Assembly: GCA_015491485.1 (NCBI GenBank) | Contig: WFVT01000287.1 | Span: forward strand, 1-42,113 | Direction: 5' to 3' | Length of the DNA: 42,113 bases | DNA from: Candidatus Zhuqueibacterota bacterium | Lineage (GTDB): Bacteria > Zhuqueibacterota > Zhuqueibacteria > Zhuqueibacterales > Geothermadaptataceae | In this document: positions 17,484 to 23,916 of the stretch, in pieces | Layout of the letters: every line of letters starts with the position of its first letter | Position numbering within the stretch: position 1 is the first letter of the stretch | Program-made: the position numbers and the translations under genes | Notes under the pieces: generated by a model | The model's input: only the letters and a program-made list of their open reading frames with translations | Databases searched by the model: none | Told to the model about the DNA's origin: nothing

Positions 17484-19457
17484 GTGGCAAAACGACCGCT
17501 GTATATTACAGATAGCCGGGAGCAATTACCGCCCGAAGAACTGGCCATGCTGCGTAAAGAGCGCAGCACGAAAATCATCCTGCTGGTGGATGATGACGAA
17601 GACATGCTGGAAATCGGGCGGAAAATCATTACCGCCTCGGGATATCAATTTCTTTCGGCGCGAAACGGCCGCGAATGCTTGAAGACCATGCTGGAAAAGC
17701 GTCCGCATCTGGTTCTTTTGGATTTGATGATGCCGATCATGAGCGGCCACGAAGTGCTGAAAGAGCTGGCCAACAACATCCAATACCGGCCGGTGCGCGA
17801 AACCCCGATCATCATGCTCACCGCGAAAATGGAAAATCAGGTTAACCGTCAGGAATTGTTTGAATTGGGGTTAAGCGCTTTTCTGGTAAAACCGTTTGGC
17901 AGTAAAGAGCTGATCAATGTGATAGACAATGTGTTTATCCTTGATGAGCTGAAAAAGCGCAATAAAGAACTCGAACGGAAGATTCGGCAGACGGAATACA
18001 AATATCAGGACCTGATTGAAAACGCAACGGATTTAATTTTTATCCTGAATGAAAAGGGGCGTTTCTTATTTATCAACCGCCGGCTGATGGCGCTGACCGG
18101 ATATATCCGCGATCGCTGGCTCGGCAAAGATTTTCGCAGCCTGGTATTGCCGGAAGATCAGGAGATGGCCTGGCAAAATTTTCAAAAAACCATGACCGGC
18201 CGTTCCCGGATTTTTGAAATGCGGGTGGTTACCAAAGAAAACAAGGTACGATACCTTTCCACCAATTTGAACCCCATTTTTGAGGAAGGCCGGGTATCGG
18301 GAGCTGTGGCGATTGCGCGCGATGTTACCCAGCAGAAAAAGTTGGAACAGCAGATCCGGGAATTAAAGAACTTCAATGAGAGCATCATCCAGAGCATCGG
18401 TTCGGGACTGATGACCCTGGATTTGAACCTGAAAATCACCTCGTTCAATTCCAGCGCGGAAGAGATTCTGGGATATAAAGAAGATCAGGTGGTGGGCAAA
18501 CCGCTCGAAGAAATCCTGGTAAAAGAGGACTTCGAAAAGCTGCTGCCCATTCTCAACGGCAATGAACAGAGCCTGATGAACCGTGAAATTGATTTGACCA
18601 CCAAGAACAACCGCAAAGTCCATATCGGTTTCACGGTTACGCCGCGGATCGATAATCGCAATCGCCGGGTGGGTACGATCATCGCATTCCGTGATATCTC
18701 GCAAATCAAGCAGATGCAAGCCGAAGTGATCCGCATGGATCGCCTGGCCTCACTGGGTGTCCTGGCTTCCGGAATCGCGCATGAAATCCGGAATCCGCTT
18801 GCCGGCATTAAAACCGTCGCGCAAACCCTGGAAGAGGAGATAGAGGAAGGAGACCCCAAGCGGGAATACCTTGCGCGGATCATTCGTCAGGTTAACCGGA
18901 TGGATGAACTGCTGCGCGCGTTCTTCTCATATGCCCGTCCGCGGCCGCCGGTGCGGAAATTTTACCGGCTGCATGAAATTGTTCATGAAGTGACGGCGCT
19001 GCTCAAACAGCGCATGGAAAAAAATAACATCACCTTTCACGAGAACTACGAGCCGGATTTACCACTGATTTTTGTGGACTTTCATCAGATTCAGCAGGTG
19101 CTGATCAACCTGTTCATCAACGCCATCGATGCCATGCCGGAAGGCGGTGAACTGAGGCTGGAAGCGAAACAAACCTATGAAACGATCCAGCGGGTGGACC
19201 GCCGCGGCCGCCGGTTTCCGGTACCCACGAGAAGCATGCTTTATGCCGATGTGCGCATCAGCGATACCGGCATGGGAATTTCGAAAGAGAACTTACAAAA
19301 AATTTTCGACCCGTTTTTTACCACCAAGTCCCAGGGATCCGGTCTGGGGCTGTCGATCGTTTATCGCATCATTGAAGAGCATCGCGGCGATATCCAGGTG
19401 GAAAGCGTGGAAGGACAAGGAACAACCTTTCGGTTACTGTTGCCAACAGAGGAGTAG
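17484..19457 (+). CDS. REC-PAS-PAS histidine kinase, NtrB-like
   Basis: A 657-residue soluble kinase with no membrane segment. An N-terminal receiver (about 30-155; Asp80 in LVLLDLMMPIMSG) makes it a kinase controlled by phosphorylation from another kinase. Two PAS domains follow (about 170-285 and 295-415). HisKA has His433 in LASGIAHEIRNPLAGIKT, the NtrB-type H box. The ATPase domain has NLFINAIDAMP, DTGMGIS and GSGLGLSIV. The start is GTG at 17484. Five bases separate its stop from the ATG of the NtrC-like gene, and the ribosome-binding site of that gene lies inside the end of this one. The two are therefore almost certainly a cognate pair. Confidence 0.95.
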   Translation: MAKRPLYITDSREQLPPEELAMLRKERSTKIILLVDDDEDMLEIGRKIITASGYQFLSARNGRECLKTMLEKRPHLVLLDLMMPIMSGHEVLKELANNIQYRPVRETPIIMLTAKMENQVNRQELFELGLSAFLVKPFGSKELINVIDNVFILDELKKRNKELERKIRQTEYKYQDLIENATDLIFILNEKGRFLFINRRLMALTGYIRDRWLGKDFRSLVLPEDQEMAWQNFQKTMTGRSRIFEMRVVTKENKVRYLSTNLNPIFEEGRVSGAVAIARDVTQQKKLEQQIRELKNFNESIIQSIGSGLMTLDLNLKITSFNSSAEEILGYKEDQVVGKPLEEILVKEDFEKLLPILNGNEQSLMNREIDLTTKNNRKVHIGFTVTPRIDNRNRRVGTIIAFRDISQIKQMQAEVIRMDRLASLGVLASGIAHEIRNPLAGIKTVAQTLEEEIEEGDPKREYLARIIRQVNRMDELLRAFFSYARPRPPVRKFYRLHEIVHEVTALLKQRMEKNNITFHENYEPDLPLIFVDFHQIQQVLINLFINAIDAMPEGGELRLEAKQTYETIQRVDRRGRRFPVPTRSMLYADVRISDTGMGISKENLQKIFDPFFTTKSQGSGLGLSIVYRIIEEHRGDIQVESVEGQGTTFRLLLPTEE

Positions 19458-19462
19458 TGCCC

Positions 19463-20845
19463 ATGTCCAAGGCCAATCTTTTGATTGTAGAGGACAATGT
19501 GGATCTTTGTGAGACGCTGGCCGATGTGTTTCGCAAAGTGGATTATAATGTGCAGACCGCATTCTCAGCCCGGGAAGCCGAGAAAGTTTTACGGCGCGAT
19601 CTTATCGATTTGGTGCTGTTGGACCTGAAATTGCCTGATGCAAGCGGGCTCGAAGTCCTTACCAAAATCAAAGAGATCGATCCGGACATTTTGGTGATTA
19701 TGATTACGGCGATCACCAACGCCCAGCCTGCCGTGGAAGCCATGAAAATGGGCGCTTATGATTACTTAATGAAACCTTTTGAATTGGATGAAGTCAAGCT
19801 GGTCGTGAATAAAGCGCTGGAAACCCAGACCTTGAAACGGGAAGTGTCCCGTTACCGGCGAATGCAGAAAGGATCGTATCCCGATAATGAGATGTATGGC
19901 GAAAGTCCCGCCATGCAGGAGGTCAAAAAGCTGATTAAAATTGTGGCGGAAACGCCGCGCACCCCGGTGCTCATTGAGGGCGAGAGCGGCACGGGGAAAG
20001 AATTGGTGGCCAATGCCATTCACAACTGGAGTGCACGGGCGGACAAACCATTGATAAAAATCAACTGTGCCGCCATCCCCGAGAACTTGCTGGAATCGGA
20101 GCTGTTTGGTCACGAAAAAGGCGCATTTACCGATGCCAAACATTTGAAAAAAGGCATGTTTGAAATGGCCAATCTGGGGTCCATTTTCCTGGACGAGATT
20201 TCCAGCATGCGCCTGTCGCTTCAACCAAAACTGCTTCGGATTCTGGAAACGCAAACGTTCCGGCGCATCGGCGGCACTTCTGATATTCAGATCGATGTCC
20301 GCGTCATAGCTGCCAGCAATCAGAATCTGGAAGAACTGGTCAAAGCCGGGGAATTTCGGGAGGACTTGCTGTATCGGCTCAAGGTCATGGTCATCAAGCT
20401 GCCGCCTTTACGCGAGCGCAAGGAGGATATCATCCCGCTGGCGCACATCTTTTTGGAGCGCAACAATCGGGAGTTTAATAAAAATATCCAGGGAATCTCC
20501 GATAGCGCCAAAGAGCTGCTGTTGAAATACCAGTGGCCGGGCAATGTACGGGAGTTGAAAAATGTGATGGAGCGGGCTGCCATTCTCTGCCAGGATACAT
20601 TGCTGCGCCCCGAACATTTGCCGGGTGAGTTACGAGCCCATGAAAGCGCGGTGGTTACTGTATCGGTGCCGGAAGAAGTCCCTGCCGGCAACGGTGCGCC
20701 CATTTCTCTTGCTGAAATGGAGAAACGGCACATTCAGGCGACGCTCAAGCGTTGCGGCGGCAATAAATCCCGTACGGCCCGTGAGCTGGGCATTTCCCGT
20801 TCGACGTTGCGGGAAAAAATGAAGCTGTACAAAATTCCGGGATGA
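19463..20845 (+). CDS. NtrC-family sigma-54 activator (REC-AAA+-Fis HTH)
   Basis: 460 residues. Receiver 1-120 with acceptor Asp54 (LVLLDLKLPDASG). Sigma-54 AAA+ domain about 145-375 with Walker A GESGTGKE, the sigma-54 contact loop GAFTDA (GAFTGA in most members), Walker B GSIFLDEI and an R-finger region FREDLLYRL. Fis-type helix-turn-helix at the end (RCGGNKSRTARELGISRSTLREK). It drives open-complex formation by sigma-54 polymerase from an upstream binding site. ATG at 19463 is chosen because GAGGAG lies eight bases upstream; a GTG at 19457 overlapping the kinase stop is less well placed. A matching sigma-54 promoter lies 234 bp downstream, before the DUF4388/ParA/FtsZ genes, so that operon is the likely target. 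Confidence 0.96.
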   Translation: MSKANLLIVEDNVDLCETLADVFRKVDYNVQTAFSAREAEKVLRRDLIDLVLLDLKLPDASGLEVLTKIKEIDPDILVIMITAITNAQPAVEAMKMGAYDYLMKPFELDEVKLVVNKALETQTLKREVSRYRRMQKGSYPDNEMYGESPAMQEVKKLIKIVAETPRTPVLIEGESGTGKELVANAIHNWSARADKPLIKINCAAIPENLLESELFGHEKGAFTDAKHLKKGMFEMANLGSIFLDEISSMRLSLQPKLLRILETQTFRRIGGTSDIQIDVRVIAASNQNLEELVKAGEFREDLLYRLKVMVIKLPPLRERKEDIIPLAHIFLERNNREFNKNIQGISDSAKELLLKYQWPGNVRELKNVMERAAILCQDTLLRPEHLPGELRAHESAVVTVSVPEEVPAGNGAPISLAEMEKRHIQATLKRCGGNKSRTARELGISRSTLREKMKLYKIPG

Positions 20846-20859
20846 TGCCGGAATTTTGT
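20829..20859 (+). terminator. Perfect 12-bp hairpin over the NtrC-like stop codon
   Basis: ACAAAATTCCGG and CCGGAATTTTGT pair perfectly around a seven-base loop that contains the stop codon. The TTTT lies in the 3' arm and a T-run follows 16 bases later. It probably ends or weakens transcription of the regulatory genes before the sigma-54 promoter. A purely RNA-stabilising role is possible. Confidence 0.55.
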
Positions 20860-20885
20860 CCGGCGGTGAAGGAGATTTTTTGCAA

Positions 20886-20906
20886 ACTGGTCAAAAATTG
20901 TCCAGT
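20886..20906. promoter_or_regulatory. Candidate enhancer (UAS) for the NtrC-like activator
   Basis: A 21-bp dyad: ACTGG-T-CAA-AAA-TTG-T-CCAGT. The outer five and inner three bases of each arm pair exactly. It lies about 185 bp upstream of the sigma-54 promoter at 21079, the usual distance for an enhancer of this activator class. A half-related word (TCTGAAGGGGG at 20984 against TCTGAGGGGG at 20906) may mark a weaker second region. Confidence 0.55.
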
Positions 20907-21078
20907 CTGAGGGGGATGAAATATTCTCAATCGACTCTATCCTGCCGTTGCTCCGAATCGCCATTTATCACAGAAATTTTACAATCTGAAGGGGGGCCTA
21001 TTCTTTTGATTGTTAATGAGTTACCCTTTCTCTTTAAATACTTCCCGGTGTTTGAATAATTGCCGCGTTGTCCACGAA

Positions 21079-21094
21079 TGGCACATGCTTTGCT
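21079..21094 (+). promoter_or_regulatory. Sigma-54 (-24/-12) promoter
   Basis: TGGCAC-ATGCT-TTGCT fits the consensus TGGCAC-N5-TTGCW at every defined base, with GG and GC ten bases apart. Transcription would start near 21105, about 34 bases before the first gene of the operon. It lies in the only gap between the NtrC-like gene and the DUF4388/ParA/FtsZ genes. Confidence 0.82.
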
Positions 21095-21138
21095 GAGTCG
21101 AAAGCGCAGGCCTGAGATCCAAACCATAAGGAGATTGC

Positions 21139-21816
21139 ATGCGAGCCAACAGAAAACATGTGCTCATCGTGGATGACGAAGAGGACCTGACCTGGAGCAT
21201 CTCGCGATTTTTGCAGCGGAATGAGCCTTATTTGGACGTGAAATACGTGAACAGCGGCGACGCCGCCGTTCAGGTGCTCAAAAAAGAAAAAATCGATCTG
21301 ATCGTGTCCGATATTCGCATGCCGGGGCTGGATGGCATCGGCCTGCTCAAAGAAGTCAATCATCGCTGGCCGGACACCAAAGTGATCATCATGACCGCTT
21401 ATGGTTCTGATCAGTTGGAAGAGGAAATCGAAAATCTGGGTTCATCTTTCTATATAGAAAAACCGTTTGAATTACGATATTTAAGAAAGCTGGTGTTCGA
21501 AGCGCTGGAAATCACCCCGCAGGAGATGCAAGGCATCCTGGTCAATGAGCACATTCGCGACATCATTGCGTTCAATTGCCAGACACGGCGCACCAATCAG
21601 ATGACGTTTAAAAACGGGGTGAATAAAGGAACGGTGTATTTGCAAAAAGGCGAGATCGTTCATGCCGAATGTGGCAATTTGGAGGGTGAAAATGCCCTCT
21701 ACAATATTCTGGATTGGCAGCAAGCATACTATCACATTGCTCCCAACCAGCAAGCGAAAAAGCGCACGATCCGCCGGCGCTGGCAGGCGTTACTCAATGC
21801 CACAATGATTGATTAA
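21139..21816 (+). CDS. Response regulator with REC and DUF4388 domains
   Basis: 225 residues. Receiver about 7-125: DD in IVDDEED, acceptor Asp58 (LIVSDIRMPGLDG), switch Thr in IIMTAYG, Lys in YIEKPFE. The second half (about 130-222) matches DUF4388: it opens MQGILVNEHIRDIIAF and has the marks GTVYLQKGEIVHAECGNLEGENALYNIL (position about 170-197). DUF4388 occurs in PatA-like regulators and in proteins linked to polarity and motility, and it is thought to mediate protein contacts. It is the first gene after the sigma-54 promoter, with AAGGAG six bases before its ATG, and lies 15 bp before the ParA-type gene. It may pass the signal to the ATPase or to the HPt-like proteins. Confidence 0.88.
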   Translation: MRANRKHVLIVDDEEDLTWSISRFLQRNEPYLDVKYVNSGDAAVQVLKKEKIDLIVSDIRMPGLDGIGLLKEVNHRWPDTKVIIMTAYGSDQLEEEIENLGSSFYIEKPFELRYLRKLVFEALEITPQEMQGILVNEHIRDIIAFNCQTRRTNQMTFKNGVNKGTVYLQKGEIVHAECGNLEGENALYNILDWQQAYYHIAPNQQAKKRTIRRRWQALLNATMID

Positions 21817-21831
21817 AAGGAGCATGCATCC

Positions 21832-22668
21832 ATGGCCGAGATCATAGCAATTGCAAGTCAAAAAGGCGGCGTCGGAAAGACCACGACGTCGGTGAACCTG
21901 GGCGCCAGTTTTGCAACGCTGGGATATAAAACCCTGTTGGTGGACGTCGATCCGCAGGGGAGTGTTGCCACCAGCTTCGGATACGGCCGGTATGATATCC
22001 GCGCCGGGGTGCTGGAAATTTTTACCAAAGATACCCCGGCCAGGGATTGTATTCACCCGACTGAGATCGAACTGTTTCACTTCATCCCATCGAATGTGTG
22101 GTCGGACGAGATTGATAAACGCAGTCTCATGGGCGCGGCGGTGGAAACCAAATTGAAAGAGGCGCTGGATAGCATCCGTGATCTGTACGATTTTATTATC
22201 ATCGACTGTCCCCCGTCCCTGGGGAATTTGACTTATAATGCGCTCATTGCCGCCGATTCTTTGATTGTTCCGATTCAATGTGAATATTACGCCCTCAAGG
22301 CGCTCGGCCGTTTTCTGAAAATGACCCGCGCCCTGAAAAATGAACTCAACCCGCGCTTGCGCTATCGGGGCTTTTTGCTGACCATGGTCGATATGCGCAA
22401 CAACCTCGCCAAACGCGTGATTAATAAAGTGCGCTATACCCTGCAGGGCCTGGTATTTGAAACCATGATTCCACGCAATATCCGTCTGGCCGAGGTTCCT
22501 TATTATGGAAAACCTGCCATTCTGATCGATAAAAACAGCAAGGGGGCTCAAAGCTACCTCAATCTCGCTAAAGAGATTTTGGCGCAGGATAACAGTGCCG
22601 GCGATCGGGAAGATAAAAATGAAGAGGAAGAAAAGGCGTCCGATAAATCCGAATCGGTGGCGGCTTAA
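21832..22668 (+). CDS. ParA/MinD-family positioning ATPase
   Basis: 278 residues. The deviant Walker A is ASQKGGVGKTTTSVNLG, with signature Lys11 and Lys16. Walker A' is LLVDVDPQGS and Walker B is FIIIDCPPSLG. Such ATPases form dimers on DNA or membrane and position plasmids, chromosomes, chemoreceptor arrays or other cargo. No ParB gene and no parS-like palindromes are next to it, so it is an orphan that probably positions a protein complex. The C-terminal 30 residues are a charged tail rich in Glu and Lys with no membrane-binding helix, which speaks against a MinD-type amphipathic end. Its ribosome-binding site overlaps the stop of the DUF4388 regulator gene, so the two are translated together. 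Confidence 0.93.
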   Translation: MAEIIAIASQKGGVGKTTTSVNLGASFATLGYKTLLVDVDPQGSVATSFGYGRYDIRAGVLEIFTKDTPARDCIHPTEIELFHFIPSNVWSDEIDKRSLMGAAVETKLKEALDSIRDLYDFIIIDCPPSLGNLTYNALIAADSLIVPIQCEYYALKALGRFLKMTRALKNELNPRLRYRGFLLTMVDMRNNLAKRVINKVRYTLQGLVFETMIPRNIRLAEVPYYGKPAILIDKNSKGAQSYLNLAKEILAQDNSAGDREDKNEEEEKASDKSESVAA

Positions 22669-22686
22669 GCGCAAAGGAGCGGTACC

Positions 22687-23082
22687 GTGAAACGAGTTCT
22701 GCTGATCGAAGATGATGAAAACACCCTTTTGGGATTGGAAAAGTTACTGGAATACGAAGGCTTTGAAGTGATCGGCACTTCGACCGGGAATCAGGGATTG
22801 GAATTGCTGGATCATGAGGAGGTCCAGGTGGTTGTCTGCGATTACTGTCTTCCCGACCTGAACGGACTTGAAGTCTGTCAGGCGGTGAAGGATCGCGGGC
22901 AATCCCCGCGTGTGTTGCTGGTTACCGCCTATTCAAATCCGGAATTACTACAAAAGGCTGAGGAAATTGGGGTTGAAAGGGTGTTCAGCAAACCCATTGA
23001 TCTGGATGAATTACTGAAAACCCTGAAACGTACCCCCAGTGCGACCGAGATTACCGCAGAGGTGGAGTCTGTCACGAATTAA
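22687..23082 (+). CDS. Single-domain response regulator (CheY-like)
   Basis: 131 residues, a receiver with no output domain. EDD at 8-10, acceptor Asp52 (VVVCDYCLPDLNG), switch Thr in VLLVTAYS, Lys in VFSKPID. The start is GTG at 22687 with AGGAG seven bases upstream, 18 bp after the ParA-type gene. In this setting it could be the phosphorylated input that binds one of the HPt-like proteins or the FtsZ tail, much as CheY binds its target. The tail after the receiver is short and acidic. Confidence 0.92.
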   Translation: MKRVLLIEDDENTLLGLEKLLEYEGFEVIGTSTGNQGLELLDHEEVQVVVCDYCLPDLNGLEVCQAVKDRGQSPRVLLVTAYSNPELLQKAEEIGVERVFSKPIDLDELLKTLKRTPSATEITAEVESVTN

Positions 23083-23103
23083 GACCCCATGGAGGAGTTT
23101 AGT

Positions 23104-23799
23104 ATGAAGAAGGCAGTACAGGAGCGTGGCCGTTTTGGGAAGATGGTCATTCTCGTGACCTTGATTGTTATGACGTCACTGACTCTGGTTAGTTTTTCGT
23201 TCAAATTTTTCACCCTGGACAAAGCGACGCAGCGGCTTAGTGAAATTGAAAGCGCTCTGATTGAGCTGAAAGCCGCTTTGAATGTGGACAGCGTCCGGCA
23301 GTATTATATCCAAAAGGTGATCGCGCTGATAGACCGCTACAACAAATCCATGCCGGCAGATATGAAATACAACATTGCCAATGAAATTTACGAGATGAGC
23401 GTCAAGTATTCCAATCTGGACGTGGATTTGATTTGCGCCACGATCACCCATGAGTCTGCATTTACCTGGAATCCGAAAATCGTATCGCGCGCCGGCGCGA
23501 TGGGACTGATGCAAATCATGCCGGCAACCGGCATGTTTCTGGCAGAAGCGGAAGGCATTCCGTGGACCAGCGCCGAGGATGTATTGTTCGATCCGGTCTA
23601 TAACATTCGCCTGGGAAGCCGGTATTTAAGCACGCTGATCAGTATGTATAACATTGAAGGTGGATTGGCGGCTTATAACGGCGGCGAAAGGCGGGCAGCT
23701 TTGTGGTTGCAAAAAGGCAAAGACGACCGTGTGCTGTGGGAAGAAACGCGCGGTTATGTGCCCGCAATCCTGAAACTGTATCAAGAATATACCAATTAA
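23104..23799 (+). CDS. Membrane-anchored SLT-type lytic transglycosylase
   Basis: 231 residues. A basic start and one membrane segment (about 14-35, MVILVTLIVMTSLTLVSFSF) put the enzyme in the periplasm. A coiled stretch (about 40-75) leads to an SLT domain. The catalytic acid is Glu117 in THESAF, followed by SRAGAMGLMQIMPATG and the AAYNGG motif. It would cleave peptidoglycan between MurNAc and GlcNAc. GGAGGAG is six bases before the ATG at 23104; an ATG at 23089 is less well placed. Within a ParA/FtsZ gene set it suggests local opening of the wall where the cytoplasmic parts assemble. SLT enzymes next to machine genes often make room for a trans-envelope structure. Confidence 0.92.
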   Translation: MKKAVQERGRFGKMVILVTLIVMTSLTLVSFSFKFFTLDKATQRLSEIESALIELKAALNVDSVRQYYIQKVIALIDRYNKSMPADMKYNIANEIYEMSVKYSNLDVDLICATITHESAFTWNPKIVSRAGAMGLMQIMPATGMFLAEAEGIPWTSAEDVLFDPVYNIRLGSRYLSTLISMYNIEGGLAAYNGGERRAALWLQKGKDDRVLWEETRGYVPAILKLYQEYTN

Positions 23800-23816
23800 T
23801 TTCTAATTTGTACAAA

Positions 23817-23877
23817 AGCGGGGTCCCGGTGATCGCCGGTAAGCGGCTTTGCCTGAGGACCCCTTTCGCTGTTTTTT
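23817..23877 (+). terminator. Terminator-like hairpin inside the operon
   Basis: GGGGTCC (23820-23826) pairs with GGACCCC (23857-23863), extended by AGC/GCT beyond a small bulge and followed by GTTTTTT. The 30-base loop has its own small stem (CCGG...CCGG). It sits 20 bp after the transglycosylase stop and before the HPt-like gene, so it is a partial terminator or attenuator that could lower expression of the last three genes. Confidence 0.55.
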
Positions 23878-23916
23878 CGGCTTCATGCAACCAGGATTGA
23901 CATCAAGAGGGCAATA

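Noticed and set aside
23820-23863. Possible cyclic-di-GMP riboswitch on either strand
   Set aside because: Only about 44 bases long and lacking the conserved GEMM core. A terminator-like hairpin explains it.
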